Source of the DNA: Sodiomyces alkalinus F11
Lineage: Eukaryota > Ascomycota > Sordariomycetes > Glomerellales > Plectosphaerellaceae
DNA length: 64,000 bases
NCBI RefSeq assembly: GCF_003711515.1
Contig: NW_021167082.1
Coordinates: forward strand, 2,039,691-2,103,690
Direction: 5' to 3'
Within the stretch, counting starts at the first letter, position 1. Every line of letters starts with the position of its first letter. Positions 1 to 13,056 of the stretch are shown one piece after another. The position numbers were made by a program, and so were the translations under genes. The notes under the pieces were generated by a model, which saw only the letters and a list, made by a program, of their open reading frames with translations, ran no database searches and was not told the DNA's origin.

Positions 1-1586
1 ATGTGAGGGTCGTGGTCGATCATGGACACTAGGATATCGGTGGCGCCGACCCTAACGGCAACATCGCCATGCCGCAAGCCGAAATTAATAACTTGGAGCA
101 GACCGTGTGCGATGAAGTTGTTGTACAGTGTCTGGCGTGCCGGTGGTTGAAGGTTTTTCGCGATCGAGCAGCACTGCTGAATGAACAAAACGGCATCTTT
201 CTTCTTTCGGGGGTCTGGGGGCACGGCCCTGAAGATGCCGAACAGCTCGTTCAGAAAGTTGGCGTTCCCCTGGAGGTGCTGCACAATATCGACCTGATTG
301 AAGAAGATCAACGAGTTCAGGACCGAGAAAGTGGGATCATCGAGGATGCGGGCCAGGACGACGTCCTTCAGGTACTGGAGTCGATAGGTCTGGTGTATCT
401 TCCGTCGGATCACTTCATCTTCGATGGGGACGACCTCTTTATACCGTCCTTGGTTGTCAAGCCAATGCCGATGGTTGGCCTTGTGACCCGGGAAATCGGG
501 GTCGTATTCGAGCGCGCCTACCACGCCCAAGAGGCAGTCGTCAGACACGGCGTGTTCGATTATGGCAGTATCGTTCAGTAGTATGGCAATCTTCATTATG
601 TTGCACAGTCGATGCAAATCCGGTAGGCTCTCCAAGTCTTCGGCCATCTCGACGAGTGGAATCAGCTTCCCAATATAATCATCGCTCATAATGAATTTGG
701 TCAACGCATCGCGGCCGTTGGCGGTCTGACTCATGACACGCATCGCCCCTTCAATCTCCGCGAGGGACTTCAGATCCGCAGGTGGAAGGCTTATAGTAGT
801 CTGCGCATCGATCGCGAGGTCGTCGGAAAGACTGTCATCGGCTGCTGTAAAGGTCAGCAGTCAATCCGGATAGAACCGGGAGGCGAGAAATCAAAAGCCC
901 TACCTGGACCGGCCAGAGCGCCCTGGAATGTCCTCTGGATGCCGCTAATGAATTTCCTTCGATGATAGTGAGTATATGAACGACACGATTGGAGTAACGC
1001 GATGTGGACGTGGGACGGTTGGTCTAACACACCATATCATATGACAGCCCTCGGCCTCTTGGAAAGAGAGAGCCATGTCGGTACCACTGCTCGGCTCTGT
1101 CCAGACGATCAGAGTCTCTGTCCGAATCGAGCAAGTTAGAAGACACAGTTACTTCGGTGCGGGAGAGAGTAGAGTGTGTTGTTCGTCAAACATGCCTTGT
1201 TGTTTCTGGAACCCATCTTCCCTGCAGATCTTGGTCTCCAACAGCAGCCGATCAGGTTGGTCTTCGGACTCGACGTAGACTCTGGGATCGCGGGTTTGGC
1301 CATCGTCCAACTGCCGCCACAAGATACAGTGAGCAACAAACATGCGCCAGGATGGGATACGGAAGACGGGCCCTACCTGCATGAAACCAGCGGTACAGAA
1401 GCCAGTGCCTCTGTCAAACCAGTCATTATTGCGCAACTCGTAGACTTTGACGCGCTTCTTGTCTGTCGTCTGATGAGGCACCGACTGTGCCATCATCACC
1501 GGCTCGGCGCCCACCACAGCGTCGGGCTTAGATTGATGGGGGTTGGTGATGTCCGGCGCTATATCTAGGTGTTGTTGCAGAGTCAA
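1..1586 (-). CDS. psy2: Serine/threonine protein phosphatase 4 regulatory subunit 3 (Psy2/SMK-1 family), 3' end off the window
   Basis: Regulatory subunit that targets the PP4 catalytic subunit, with roles in DNA-damage checkpoint recovery in yeast and metazoan homologues. Exons on the minus strand: 1586-1196, 1117-1033, 956-904, 844-<1. Reading across the junctions gives the PH-like N-terminal domain (RVKVYELRNNDWFDRGTGFC from about residue 46, then ETLIVWTEPSSGTDMALSFQ and EAEGCHMIWKFISGIQRTFQ), followed by the SMK-1 helical domain (TKFIMSDDYIGKL, DDCLLGVVGALEYDPDFPGH, RRKIHQTYRLQYLKDVVLAR). The C-terminal part lies beyond position 1. Intron 1 (1195-1118) starts with GC rather than GT; introns 2 and 3 are GT-AG. 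The first Met at 1586 is used, but an internal Met-Met about 30 codons later is also possible. Family assignment is secure; the symbol follows yeast. Confidence 0.93.
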
Positions 1587-4500
1587 CTCGGCGTCGATAG
1601 GACTGAGGACGGTGAGCGCCAGTTTCCTGGATGTTGCGCCTCAGACAGGCGCCGGGGAGGCTTCGGTGTCGGTGACGGGCGCAGATGGAAATTGAACGAT
1701 GTCGGAAAAAGAAAAGAAAAAAGGTCGGCTGATCGCTATCGCTACGATGACGCTGGTCGCGCGGGTCGGTCGGGCCGTCTCCAGGAAGGAAGCTTCACAG
1801 TGGATATAGGAAGGAAGCCTAATCAAAATGAGGCCATGAGGAGGGAAATCCTTCGGTGGTGGTACTGAAGCCGCGATTGATGGATTAGCGGGTTGTGGGT
1901 TGACGAAGTTGACGTGACGGCTGGCGGGAAATGAGCGAGAAAGGAAAAGTTCGCGCGAGACGGCGCGGTAGGATGCCGAATGACGAGCAGAGCAGCACGT
2001 ACGTGAAGGAGAACTGAAGCTCGCTTAACCCACAAGGTAATGCGAAGCGTTGGCTCGTGAACTCGGGAGGGGGAGTAATCTTTAGCGCGCCGCAAGGTTT
2101 GCGTGGGTTGATGATGGGTTGTAACCGGGGAAGGAGAAAGGTGAGGCTGGCTAAGGGCCCGAACTGGGGCGAATGCGTGCGAGTGGGCGGCGTGTGCCTC
2201 CACTCCCGTTTTTCCAAGTCTTGGTGTTACCTCATACCTATCTTGGGTTGTGATAGGAAGTACCGAGGTATCTTTGCCATATCTTACTGTGTGGACTGTG
2301 CGCAGCTTCTGGCGCTCGGGGATTGGGTTGCTACGTTGTACATAGGTACAAGTACAGTGAGTGAGCAAAAGTTTCGGGATAACCCAAAGTAGAATGCTTC
2401 GAACCTTTTGGGGAACACTTTTTTCTATTAGGGCAAAAACCATGATATGTTGCAAAAGTAACGAATCATTGGATCTTTGAAATGTACCGAAATTATTGCT
2501 CACCCACTACCTATACCACCATACTTATTTGGAAGTACTTTATGTATTTACCTCCTCCATAATTACGTATTCCATACATAGGTACCTTAGGTAGGTCTTG
2601 ACTGCAGCTCCTACACGTACTTTTGGGAGTTTCGCAGACCATAAGTTAGGTGCCTTAGGTCAACGTGGTGTAATTAAAATAGCACCTATTTTACTTTCAT
2701 GACGTTTTGAGCACAGCAGTTTTTATCCTCTGGCACGTACTTTTCGGTACGGGACGTACTGTGCGCACGTGTACCAACCCATAGAAGATCTTCAGGACGA
2801 ATCGGAGACTCCAGGGAATGGCACTAAATAGAACTCGTCTAGGTGCCTAGTTTTGGGTAAGTGTTGCTGGTCATTGCCGCCTGGGACAGTGCTTGATGCC
2901 TAAGATTACTTTAACGCTTCGTCTTTCTCTCTCTTCCGCGCGTGGTCTCTCGGTCGCTTTTCTCTCGCACGTTGATATATGTCGACGCGGCCTCCTACGG
3001 TGCCGCCCTACTTCCAAAAACATGTGGCTTATCGTAAGTCAGGTCAAAGTCTTTGCCTGGGTCCCGAGAGAGATCTGGAGGACCAGGTAATTTGTAAGAG
3101 CTGGCTCAGCCTACTGAGACGACATCTTCTTCTAACCATTATAGTTCTCTCTGGGTGGATGTCTCTGCCAGGGTCTCCATTCCACTTAACATTCCACACG
3201 GCACGGAAGCGACTCGATATGGGATGATATATTGGTTTGTTGGAGCCTGTCCCGTTTTGTATAAAGTAGGTATGTTGCCCGCAGCGGCCCGTAACCTTGT
3301 GTGCTTGGGCACACGTGGTCCAGTTGGGATTATGTTTTTGGGGCCCATGGCTTTTTATAAGGGTATCCAGTTAGGTCCTATTCCATGGGCGTTGTACTTA
3401 AGCAATGTACGAAGTATTGGGTGCTGGTTGATCTGTTGATTAAGCGAGCTGTTATGCGGCCAAAAGTGCCAGGTTTTGATCAGGCCGACGCTATTCTGAA
3501 GCACCACCCTTTATATTGTGGGAGTACATGCCCAGGGCTATAAAGACACGACTCGGCCGGCCAATAGACCGCCAACTTTGATACGTATTATGAATGTCTT
3601 GAAATCTCACGTAATTATATATCGCCGACACAGGTCCGTCAAGATGAGGAATAATACCTCCCTTACCCTGTAGCAGGCGAACTGACACATGCGGTGAGAA
3701 TGCCACCCTGGCTGTAGTCGGACGGACGAGATATGCGGTACTACCATCGACGGACAGCGATTTACCGGCAACGATCTCCTCCCTCAGCCACCAACCGCAC
3801 TACTGAATAAAATACGCCGCAGTACCAGAGACTCGGGAGCTGCTGAAGGATCACTCCGACTCTACCCCCCACGAACCCCTGTTGTCACACAGACCCCGAT
3901 CCACTTCCTTAAACCCTGAGCATGTTAAGAATAGAGGAAGAAGAACTAAAGTATGGCTCTGACGAAACAAGGTTATCATGACATCAAGGCTAGCGTAGCA
4001 TGTAGGGCTGGCTGGCATCACGTTAATGATGCCCCTTGGACATGGTCTCCAAGGTTAGTCGTCTTAACAGGCGAGAAGGCCGCACCACCGCCAGTGCGTG
4101 CTATTCATTAGAAGAACGCATGTTTGCTGGCCCGTGGGAAAACCGAGCGATAGCCCTCGAGATTATTCAGAAAATGCATGATAAGGTCGCGTCTCAAGCC
4201 AGGAAAGGATAGAGCGGTAATGGGTAGGTACTGGGCTCTTATCTCGGTCTGATTTTCGCTGGCCGAGAGAGCATGGGTGCAACAGCAGTGGAGCCAATAA
4301 GACGGCCAAGTCAAAGAGAAAATGCGGAATGACCCCGTGTTCTGCTTCTAAATTGGGACGGGTTCATCCGAATTTGTCCTGGACAAGCCCCACAATGTGC
4401 CGCGTTCTACGGTGACATTATTAGGGAGTACGCACGAATACGCTCACCCGTACACGTATGTACAAAGTGCGAAGTATCCGTGTGATGGGTAGGTAGCTGT

Positions 4501-6448
4501 TTCTGGCGGCTGGCGAAACACGACGGTCTGTTTTATGCCTAGAGATAAGGTACTGTAGTACGGGGTATCGAATTACCTACTCTGTACGGGTTCAGCTGAT
4601 GGATTTACTTTTAGCGCTGGCATCTGTGGATTCCTTTTGCACGCCACCATCCACAGCCACGAAAACGAGATCCTAATCGTGGTTCTGTGGGGCCCTGGCC
4701 GAGACCGCTAAGCCTTGAGCTTGGTGCGGCTGGAACGACGATGCCGCCGGTCTGAACCGATATGGCTGTGGTGTCTCGTTCCTGCTGTTGGCTCCCGTCC
4801 TCGATAATACAAAATGACGGTTCGTACGATGTATCTATATACCTGGTAACATCCGAATATTAAGCCAGTAATAAAATAAAGCAAGGTAGGTGGCGCTGTG
4901 AAGTGTACAGAGTATGTATATTGATACTTCGTGCCGACATGCCCCCCCACCCACCCCTGAGCCACTTCACAGGGGACCGACGGTATCACCATGGGATTTT
5001 ATGGAAATAGTCTCTCTCATGTCGCACTAGTTCTTCAGGTAGGTAGGGAATAGACAGGCAAGGTCCTCCGTAAAGAAGTGATCGATGATGGCCACCCAAC
5101 CAATACACGCCGTACGGCCTGAAATGCGATCCTGTTGGTAATTGAATGGTTAATAGGTTGTTCATGTTTGATTCATACGGTTATAAGGCACTGGGCCTGC
5201 AGAATTAATATGGAATCTAAGCCCAAAAATTCTGCCGGTGACGTGACGGGCCCATCCAATTCGTTCGGCGCTAGTAGCTATAGATTAAATACGAGATGGG
5301 CTCCAGCCGGTCGCAACGTCCATAACACTACCAGCCTGTGTATATATTAATGAGCACCGGTCCTCCGTCCCCCCTGTTGGGTCCTTCGGGTTAACTCCAA
5401 CTCTTTCCGGATTAAATAATCCACTGAATCTCCACTACTCGAAAATAGGTGGGTTTCCCAGGTAGCCTAATATAAGTAGACAGAACGCGTACGAGGACTT
5501 CATGTATAAAGGCCTCCACGAAAAAGGCCTCCACGATAAAGGAGCCCTAGCCCTGACCCCTTCCGTTATACGTTACTGCGTCCTGATAATATAAAGGTAC
5601 TTTAAGAGACCTAGGAAAACCTAACCTAGTTTCGGGTAGTGGGGATATAGTGGATTGTTCAATCCAGAAAGAGTTCGAGTCGACCCGGAGGACCGAACAG
5701 GGGGGAGCGGAGGACCGGTACTCGCACATAAGGTAGCTGGCCCCATTTCTGTTTCTTGTTTCTCATAAATGAAGATAACCAAGCGTTGGCGCCTCGTATT
5801 CATTGGGAAGAAGGTACTTTGTAAATACCTTACCTGTACTCAGTATCCGTACCAGTACCGTCCGGATTCGGATTCCAAACACCAATTAGTGATGCGTGTC
5901 AGCGTTGAAAGGAGGGGACCCTGGAACTGGAACTCTGTGAGCGGCTGTGGCCGTTGCCCGTTTCCCGTTGGCTGGGATCATGTCAAACTTCCATTTGTAT
6001 GGAGCAAGAAGCCCAAGCCCGCAAGCTACCTACACCAAGCCAAGGGAATTCAACCTCGCCAGGCAGGACATGCCAAGAAATTGAAAAGGAATAAAAAAGC
6101 CACCGCTTATCGCCGCACTGGCGCATACTAGGTAGGTGCTCCGTATGTTCCATGCTACCTTACCCTTGTAACCCGAGTCCCCTACGCCGTACATCCATGT
6201 CGGCCCCACCGACCTTGCTTCTCCCAGAGCCATGGCGAGAGCTCTCGTTGTCACGACTCGCCCAATTCTTCGTTGCCTTAAAAAGAGACGAAGGGTCTCT
6301 GCTTATTATTGACGATCCCCTTTTGTTTCCCGCCTCGAAACAATGATGCGATTCGAATAGAACAGAGCCAGCGGCCGTCTCCTCATCCAAGAATTGCTTC
6401 GTCCTTCATCCCGTCGAGTCGAAGATTCAGGGTTTTTTTTCGTCCCTT
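1587..6448. other. Long spacer upstream of psy2, no supported gene
   Basis: About 4.9 kb lies between the psy2 start and an assembly gap. Only short frames without recognisable domains occur, none with convincing exon structure. The first few hundred bases should hold the psy2 promoter and 5' leader. The rest is mixed-composition DNA with scattered TACCTAGGTA-type words (for example near 2575-2600 and 5040) and a tandem duplication of AAAGGCCTCCACGA at about 5509-5540. I cannot name any RNA gene here. Confidence 0.6.
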
Positions 6449-7018
6449 NNNNNNNNNNNNNNNNNNNNNNNNNNNNNNNNNNNNNNNNNNNNNNNNNNNN
6501 NNNNNNNNNNNNNNNNNNNNNNNNNNNNNNNNNNNNNNNNNNNNNNNNNNNNNNNNNNNNNNNNNNNNNNNNNNNNNNNNNNNNNNNNNNNNNNNNNNNN
6601 NNNNNNNNNNNNNNNNNNNNNNNNNNNNNNNNNNNNNNNNNNNNNNNNNNNNNNNNNNNNNNNNNNNNNNNNNNNNNNNNNNNNNNNNNNNNNNNNNNNN
6701 NNNNNNNNNNNNNNNNNNNNNNNNNNNNNNNNNNNNNNNNNNNNNNNNNNNNNNNNNNNNNNNNNNNNNNNNNNNNNNNNNNNNNNNNNNNNNNNNNNNN
6801 NNNNNNNNNNNNNNNNNNNNNNNNNNNNNNNNNNNNNNNNNNNNNNNNNNNNNNNNNNNNNNNNNNNNNNNNNNNNNNNNNNNNNNNNNNNNNNNNNNNN
6901 NNNNNNNNNNNNNNNNNNNNNNNNNNNNNNNNNNNNNNNNNNNNNNNNNNNNNNNNNNNNNNNNNNNNNNNNNNNNNNNNNNNNNNNNNNNNNNNNNNNN
7001 NNNNNNNNNNNNNNNNNN
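6449..7018. other. Assembly gap (570 N)
   Basis: A run of N. The frames that appear to cross it are artefacts. The gap separates the long spacer from the 5' leader of the gene starting at 7414. Confidence 0.99.
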
Positions 7019-7413
7019 TTTTGGGAGGCGGAACCCCTCCTCTTCTGATTCAGTCGCTGTTTTCTCCAATATTCTGAACCTCGACTCTTTAATTACTGCT
7101 TGGAGGCTTCCAACCCCTCACTCCCACTTTACCCAAACAGCCGGGTCATCTCGACGGAACCCAGCTGATTCGTCGCTGCTCACCCCATAAATTGTATTCG
7201 CCTTCCTATAATAGCAAGCCCATCGCCAGTCTTCCACGCTTTATTGTCTCGGCTCGCCTACAGGCGGCCTTTTATATTTCCCCCATTTCCCTTTTCCTCA
7301 TTGCCCAGGTCTTCACCTCTACTTCCTCTTCCCTATCGGCTGTCAGCTTTTCTCGGTCTGTGAAGGAATCCCTGTGGCGGTAGTCGTCGCGAGGCACATC
7401 GACTCGCTTGACC

Positions 7414-8978
7414 ATGTCGGTATTTTCGTCCATCAGGAAGGCGCGATCGCACGCGAAGGAGCACAAGAAAATCCAGACAGAGCAAGAGCAGAAGGAGAAG
7501 GAGTCTCATGTTCCATACAGACACGTCCCTACCCACGCTGCTAGCGATGCCCTCACCAATGCCCCGCCCAGCTGGAGGGTCGACGACAGAGGGAAGATCG
7601 TCGAGCAGAATCGACGAAGAAGCGCCATGGCCGCCAGCGGCATGAACATGAGGATGCCCGGGCCGCCGCCTCGTATCGCCAGCAGCCTTTCTCATGTGTC
7701 TTTCCCGGCAGCCAACGCGAATCCAGTTGGCAATTTGCCTAGAACTTACAGCTATACCGGCGTTCCCCCGGCGCCTGGTTGGGGAGACTACGGCTCGGAC
7801 GCCGTCTACTCGTCCTCGCTGAAAGGGAAAGATGTGGAGAGGCCGACCAGATTCGACTTCGGCCGTACCAGCTCTCTGTCGGGCAAAGGTGAGTCGCTAG
7901 CCGCGTTGTGTGGAGTTGACACTCCGCTGTCCCCCGAGAGGGAAAGAAGGAAGAGAGAAGAAGGGGAGAGGGACGGGGAAAATAGAACGGCGGTACCCGT
8001 ACTAACGCCGCGCGCGCCGTCATTCAAGGTTCCCCGGCCGACAGCTCAGGCGACTCCATCAGCTCGCTAGACGACCTCGAAATGCGACAGGCTTCCCATC
8101 GTAACGGTACAAATAGCACCAAAGTTTCGCCCACCTCAAGCATTTCAACAGCACCGACTCGGCCCGCCCACCGCCTGCATCCCAGATCACGGAGAACATC
8201 CGACGCCTCTGACCGTGGCGACCCCGCCGCAGCTCGGGCGGCCATAACGACCGCGCACGACCGGAGACCGCCTCCATCCATGATCACACGGGGTTTCAAT
8301 GCGATGCCAACCGGTGCAACCCGGTCCATACAATTACCCGGGACACTTCCCCGCGCCGAGGCGACTTCCATCTCGTCGGCCGCCACGTCGCCCACATCGA
8401 GCCTGCAGAGCAACGCTCCAAATCATCAGCCAACGTTCGCGTCATTCGACTTTGGTTCCGCCCCGTCTTCGGTCACATCATCTGCCCCTACGTCGGCGCC
8501 CATCTCATCCAGGTCGTCCACGTTCAGCTCAGCCCCCACGACGCCAGCCGCCATTGTAATCACCGAGGAACCGATCTGGGAGTCTCCGCCCCTACCCTCT
8601 CCGACTTCCGATCAGAAAGAAAATATCTCCCAGAAGCAGCAGGAGCAAGAGCAGCAGTCACCTTTGTCGGCGAAACAGAAGGACCATCGGGCCCCCAAGG
8701 TCAAGGTCACCCGGTTTACGGAGCTTGAGACAATCGACTCCAACATGGAGCACACCCCACACGTGGGCTCGTCACTGGACGTGACAGCTAGCCCTGCTTC
8801 GACGGTCCTTAGCGAATCTGCCCCAGCCAAGCATGAAACCCTCAAGGTGGCGTCGTCAGAGCCATTGCCAACGAAGGTTGCAAAGCGACTGTCAAAGCAT
8901 AAACCCGGCGGGGGGAAGCTTCAAAAGAAGACGCGCCAACCCCTGATGGGTTCAGCCGTTGCCGTGTCACGAAGATGA
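7414..8978 (+). CDS. Ser/Pro-rich, largely disordered fungal protein of unknown function
   Basis: Two exons, 7414-7888 and 8029-8978, give 474 residues. The start ATG sits in a strong ACCATG context. The intron has a GTGAGT donor, a CTAAC branch point in the text ACTAACGCC near 8001 and a CAAG acceptor, and the frame is kept across it. The N-terminus (SVFSSIRKARSHAKEHKKIQ) is basic and helical, followed by a moderately ordered stretch (PSWRVDDRGKIVEQNRRRSA). The remainder is rich in Ser, Thr, Pro and Ala, with a Gln/Glu-rich patch (QKQQEQEQQ) and a Lys/Arg-rich C-terminus. No catalytic or membrane domain is visible. It resembles the uncharacterised proteins often labelled proteophosphoglycan-like in ascomycete genomes; no function is assigned. 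Confidence 0.8.
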
Positions 8979-10765
8979 GGTTGGTAGATGGAAAAGAGGC
9001 GTCTGGTTCATCTGATCGATGAAACGTGACGATTCGCTTGATTTCGTTCCTTTTTCTTGTTTCTCTCTCAACCATTTCACCCTGTTGAGTGACACACTCT
9101 TCTTTGCGATATATCCTCTCTACGCTAGATTCTGTACTTCACCCGATCGGGATGACCGGCGTTTCTTTTTTTGGGGACCTTTTACGACCTGGAAATGATA
9201 AAACAAAAAACTCCATTCGTTACTACTGGGTAGTTCGGAGCTGGATCGTATAATGGGGTGTCTTCGGCGTCGAACGAAGGAATTGCTGGTCTGTCTTCGT
9301 ATGCGTGGTTGTTTATCCTGGGAATGAGGAAAAGGCGGGGGAAGGGAAGGAGACGAAGTACGGTGGGGCAGTGGGTTGGATCTCGCCCTGCCATGCCAAG
9401 TTGGTAAGGCATGTACGGAGTGCGGAGCAGAAGCGGGAAGGCGATCTAATGGAAGGATGACGGTGAATACCACCCTGGGTAAGGTAGATAAAGAAAGATG
9501 AAATAGAGAGTGTTCTAGGCCCCAATAATTACCTCAGTCAGACCCATGTGATGATGCTATAGATACTACGTAGAAATAACCAGGTATGACAAAGGGCTGG
9601 CTGTACAGAGGTGCGTCAAAGGTAATATATTGATTATGGATACATGGTCCAGCTTTCTTGCCTTCGTATGTACACACGATACTGCGCCTCAGTGGGTTCC
9701 CTCTCCTAATCCGGGGACCGACCTCTGCGTGCATAGGGCGATGTCACCTAAATACATACCCTTTAGATCTACGTTCTACACGTATTGATTTAGATGCGTA
9801 CCCTGGTACAGAGTAGCCTGACCTGGGTACCTTATGGATGCCTCAGGACGCGAGGAGGGTACGAAGTAATTCTCGGGGTGTACAACGTACACATTTCTTG
9901 CACAGTTGTTCTACAACGTCAATCTCGCTCCTAATCTGTTGCCAAGGGCTGACTTGTCTTCTTATTGATTGGATACGAGAGGGCTTTTAGCCGAGCTGTC
10001 GCGATTGTGTGAAAGTGAGCCTCGAAGAGGCTGACGGACCTGATATCGTCGAGTATCTCTAGACCGAGTCATGTACTGCGTGGGAAACAGGTGGTCCCTA
10101 CCTACCTACCCGGGTTTGGCTGGTTATAGGTCAGAGCTCGATGGACTGGTCAGATGTCCGAAGTCTTAGAACATTATGTTGACAGCGATATCTCTGTCCT
10201 GGCTCTGGTCAGTGCAAAATTCTCTGTTCGAGCTCTGACCTATACCCACCCCTACCCGGGTAGGTAGGGACCTTAAGAGTGTTCTCACGCGTTGATAGAC
10301 TGAATGTGCAACCAGCGCGACGTGGAAGTACTTCGTACATATGAGGACGAATAAGGTACTTGGCCATGTTGATATGTTCAAAGGTCGAACAGTGATATGT
10401 GTGAAATGTGTGTATATGTAGTGTACGTGTAGTGTGGAAGGAAGAATATCCCAGTCCAAAAGGGTAGTGGAGACTAGATTTAGCCGTCAACAGGTGGTGC
10501 CTGCAGGCAACCACGCAACAGATCTTGACAGGAACGGAACCCTGACTAAGATAGTGAAGTGGTCCCTGGTTTACGGAGTAACTTCGCACTTGGTAACCTG
10601 GAAGGTATCACCGCCTGGTAGCGATTACTGATCATATTATTTGGGCCTCCATCTTGTGGATGAAGACAGTTCGCAACATTTCCTTTTCTTCCTCCCCCCC
10701 ACTCATGCGCAGCTACCCACCATCAATTAAGACCTCCTGTGTTTGTGCGAACAGGTGGTTTTAAG
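8979..10765. other. Spacer between the Ser/Pro-rich gene and alg5
   Basis: About 1.8 kb with no supported coding sequence. It contains the 3' untranslated region of the upstream gene, several TACCT/AGGTA words and a strong inverted repeat at 10093-10272, listed separately. The last few hundred bases should include the alg5 promoter. Confidence 0.6.
10093..10272. repeat. Imperfect inverted repeat (hairpin-forming, MITE-like)
   Basis: Left arm 10093-10141 begins GGTCCCTACCTACC and ends GGTCAGAGCTCGA. Right arm 10228-10272 is its reverse complement with a few mismatches and a small length difference. The arms enclose an 86-bp loop. Weaker complementarity (GCGTG..GAAACA against its inverted counterpart near 10285) extends beyond both arms. 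No coding capacity. It could be the remnant of a small foldback or MITE element. Confidence 0.75.
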
Positions 10766-12245
10766 ATGGCCATCATAGACCACATTGCGCAGGTGCCTTG
10801 GCCTGTTCTGGCAGTCTTGGCACTTCTCGTGCTGGTAGCTGGAGCTCACCAAGCTGTAAGCCTTCGGCCCGTTTCCCCTTCTCTTCTTTGCGTTCAAGGC
10901 CCCCCTCAGACACCCCATTTGTTAGCTATGTTATCCCCCGTGGATGAACTTAGGCGAGCTGACCGAGAACCTGCTATTGGATAGCTCTTACTGCTGCTTC
11001 ACAGCATCGCGCCCAAACCCCGTCCGGTCGTTCCATCCGAGAAGACTTACATCACATCATCCCCCGGCTCCGACGTACCCAAGAAGGCCGCTCTTTCGTG
11101 CTGGTTCGACCGTTGGCATGCAGAACGCCACGCCTCAGAACAGAAGACACGTCTCACCGACCCGCGCCTTGCCGACGTCATCCCCGACACAGGGTCTATC
11201 GAACCGGCCGAAGTCCGGGTAACCGTGGTCATACCCGCCTACAACGAAGAAGACCGTGTCCTGCCGACTCTGGAGGAGGCCGTCGCCTACCTCGATGAGA
11301 ACTTTGGCCGTCCTTCCACCCCGTCGCCGTCCCTCTCGAAGCCGCGTTCCGTCTCCGCAAACAAGAAGCGCGGGCTGAACCCCGTTACCCCGCGCCGCCA
11401 CGTTCAACATGCTCCCTCCGAAGCCCTGAACGGCTACGAGATCCTCGTGGTCGACGACGGCAGTAAGGACCGCACTGTCGATGTGTGTCTCGAGTTTTCG
11501 CGCCAGCGGGGCTTGCATGATATTCTACGCGTCGTCAAGCTGGAGAAGAACCGCGGCAAGGGAGGCGCCGTCACCCACGGCATGCGCCACGCCCGCGGCG
11601 AATATGTTCTCTTCGCCGACGCCGACGGCGCGTCCAAGTTTAGCGACATGGGGAGACTCATTGAGGGATGCGAGGAAGTGGTAGATGGTTCCCACCGCGG
11701 CGTTGCCATTGGTAGCCGCGCTCATCTCGTCGGCAGCGAGGCTGTTGTCAAGGTATGTCTTGCCATTTGTCCATCAGTGGGAACCATTTTATTTATATAC
11801 ATACATATATTGACCGATTGTGTTTTTTTCTTTCTTTTTCCAGCGTTCCTTCCTTCGCAACTTCCTCATGCGTTCCTTCCACCTCGTTCTCATGATCCTC
11901 ACGCCGCCCGCCACCTCGCGCCTCCGCGATACGCAATGCGGCTTCAAGCTCTTCACACGTGCCGCCCTCCCGCACATTGTCCCTTACATGCACGCCGAGG
12001 GCTGGATCTTCGATATAGAGATGCTCCTTCTTGCCGAATCGGCGCCCCCTTCCCCGGTTCTCAATGCAGAAGGCGCAGTTATTGGCGCGAGCCCCGGCAT
12101 CCGCGTTGCCGAGGTGCCCATCGACTGGCACGAGGTCCCGGGATCCAAAATGAGTCTCATTTCCGACAGCATCCGCATGGCCATTGGTCTGGCCGTCCTG
12201 CGTGCTAGCTGGATGATGGGTGTTTATCGACGGAGGTTGACATGA
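10766..12245 (+). CDS. alg5: Dolichyl-phosphate beta-glucosyltransferase (Alg5)
   Basis: Makes dolichyl-phosphate-glucose from UDP-glucose on the cytosolic face of the ER, supplying the last three glucoses of the N-glycan precursor. Three exons, 10766-10855, 10985-11752 and 11844-12245, give 419 residues. Residues 1-30 form an N-terminal signal anchor (PVLAVLALLVLVAGA), continued after the first intron by LLLLLHSIAPKPRPVVPSEK. The GT-A glycosyltransferase family 2 core follows: VTVVIPAYNEEDRVLP at about 109-124, EILVVDDGSKDRT at about 182-194, GKGGAVTHGM at 221-230, and the metal-binding DADGA at 242-246. The third exon has the family's DTQCGFKLFTRAA and EGWIFDIEMLLLA motifs and ends IGLAVLRASWMMGVYRRRLT. 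Residues 140-178 are a low-complexity insert missing from yeast Alg5. Introns are 129 and 91 bp with good signals. Confidence 0.95.
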
Positions 12246-13056
12246 GGACGAGAAAAGAAAAGACAGGGGGCGAGCAATACGTTTGGGCAGTGGGAGCGCA
12301 GGAACAGAGGGCCTATGGGTGTTCCTCAAGGATAGTTACCCGAGAGCGGGCAGGGCCTGAATTATTGCATAGAGCGAACGGTTATAGATTTCACTGCATT
12401 GCGTCTTGGAGTTCTCAGGCATCGCCACCCAGAGGGAAGTGGCACCGGTTAGAGGAAAGGATTGAGCCCTCAGTCATTCACTACATACACACTCATACAA
12501 GTTCCGTATATATGCGTCGTATATCAGCTGAGATAACGAAAGAGGGAACCAGAAAGTAACATCCTCGGGAAACAACCCCGAGAAGTAATGAAGATGAAGT
12601 GGCACGATGAAGGTATTATAAGGTAAGCTTGGCTTATTCATGATTAGCATTAAGTCTAGATGCATTAAAACGAGATACTCAGAGCAAAAATGACCTGAGA
12701 ACCACCCATCGGATATCCCATCACACCATTCGCCATCGCTCGATATTCTTTCGGAGAACATGAGGGTTCGCATGTATGCGATTATATGCAGAATATTCCC
12801 CTTCTCCGGAAGAAGCTGGCTTGCGTCTTCCACTCCGAAAAAGCCGGGGCGAGAAACATCATGCAGGCATACATGATATGATCCCCACGATACCCTGAAG
12901 GTCGGGTTTTCCCAGCTCTCCCTGACAGCGCCATGATAGTACAAAGCCGCAAAGGAAGGGTAAAAAAGGGAAAAAAGAAGAAAAAAAGAAAAAAAAAAGC
13001 CTCGCAGCACATGGTGCTCTATTCGCAACCCCTAAGAAAGAAACGACAGCCGCACT
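12246..13056. other. Convergent spacer between alg5 and erg1
   Basis: The two genes converge here, so this 0.8 kb should contain both 3' untranslated regions and polyadenylation sites. An A-rich tract lies at about 12960-13000. No gene or RNA is supported. Confidence 0.6.

Noticed and set aside
2893..3439. Short overlapping plus-strand frames in the psy2 upstream spacer
   Set aside because: No recognisable domain, no consistent splice structure and no codon bias; not enough to call a gene.
5769..6131. A 120-codon plus-strand frame (begins MKITKRWRLV)
   Set aside because: No homology that I recognise and mixed composition; likely a chance frame.
6309..7190. Frames of 227-293 codons across the first N run
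   Set aside because: Almost all residues are undetermined; they exist only because N is not read as a stop.
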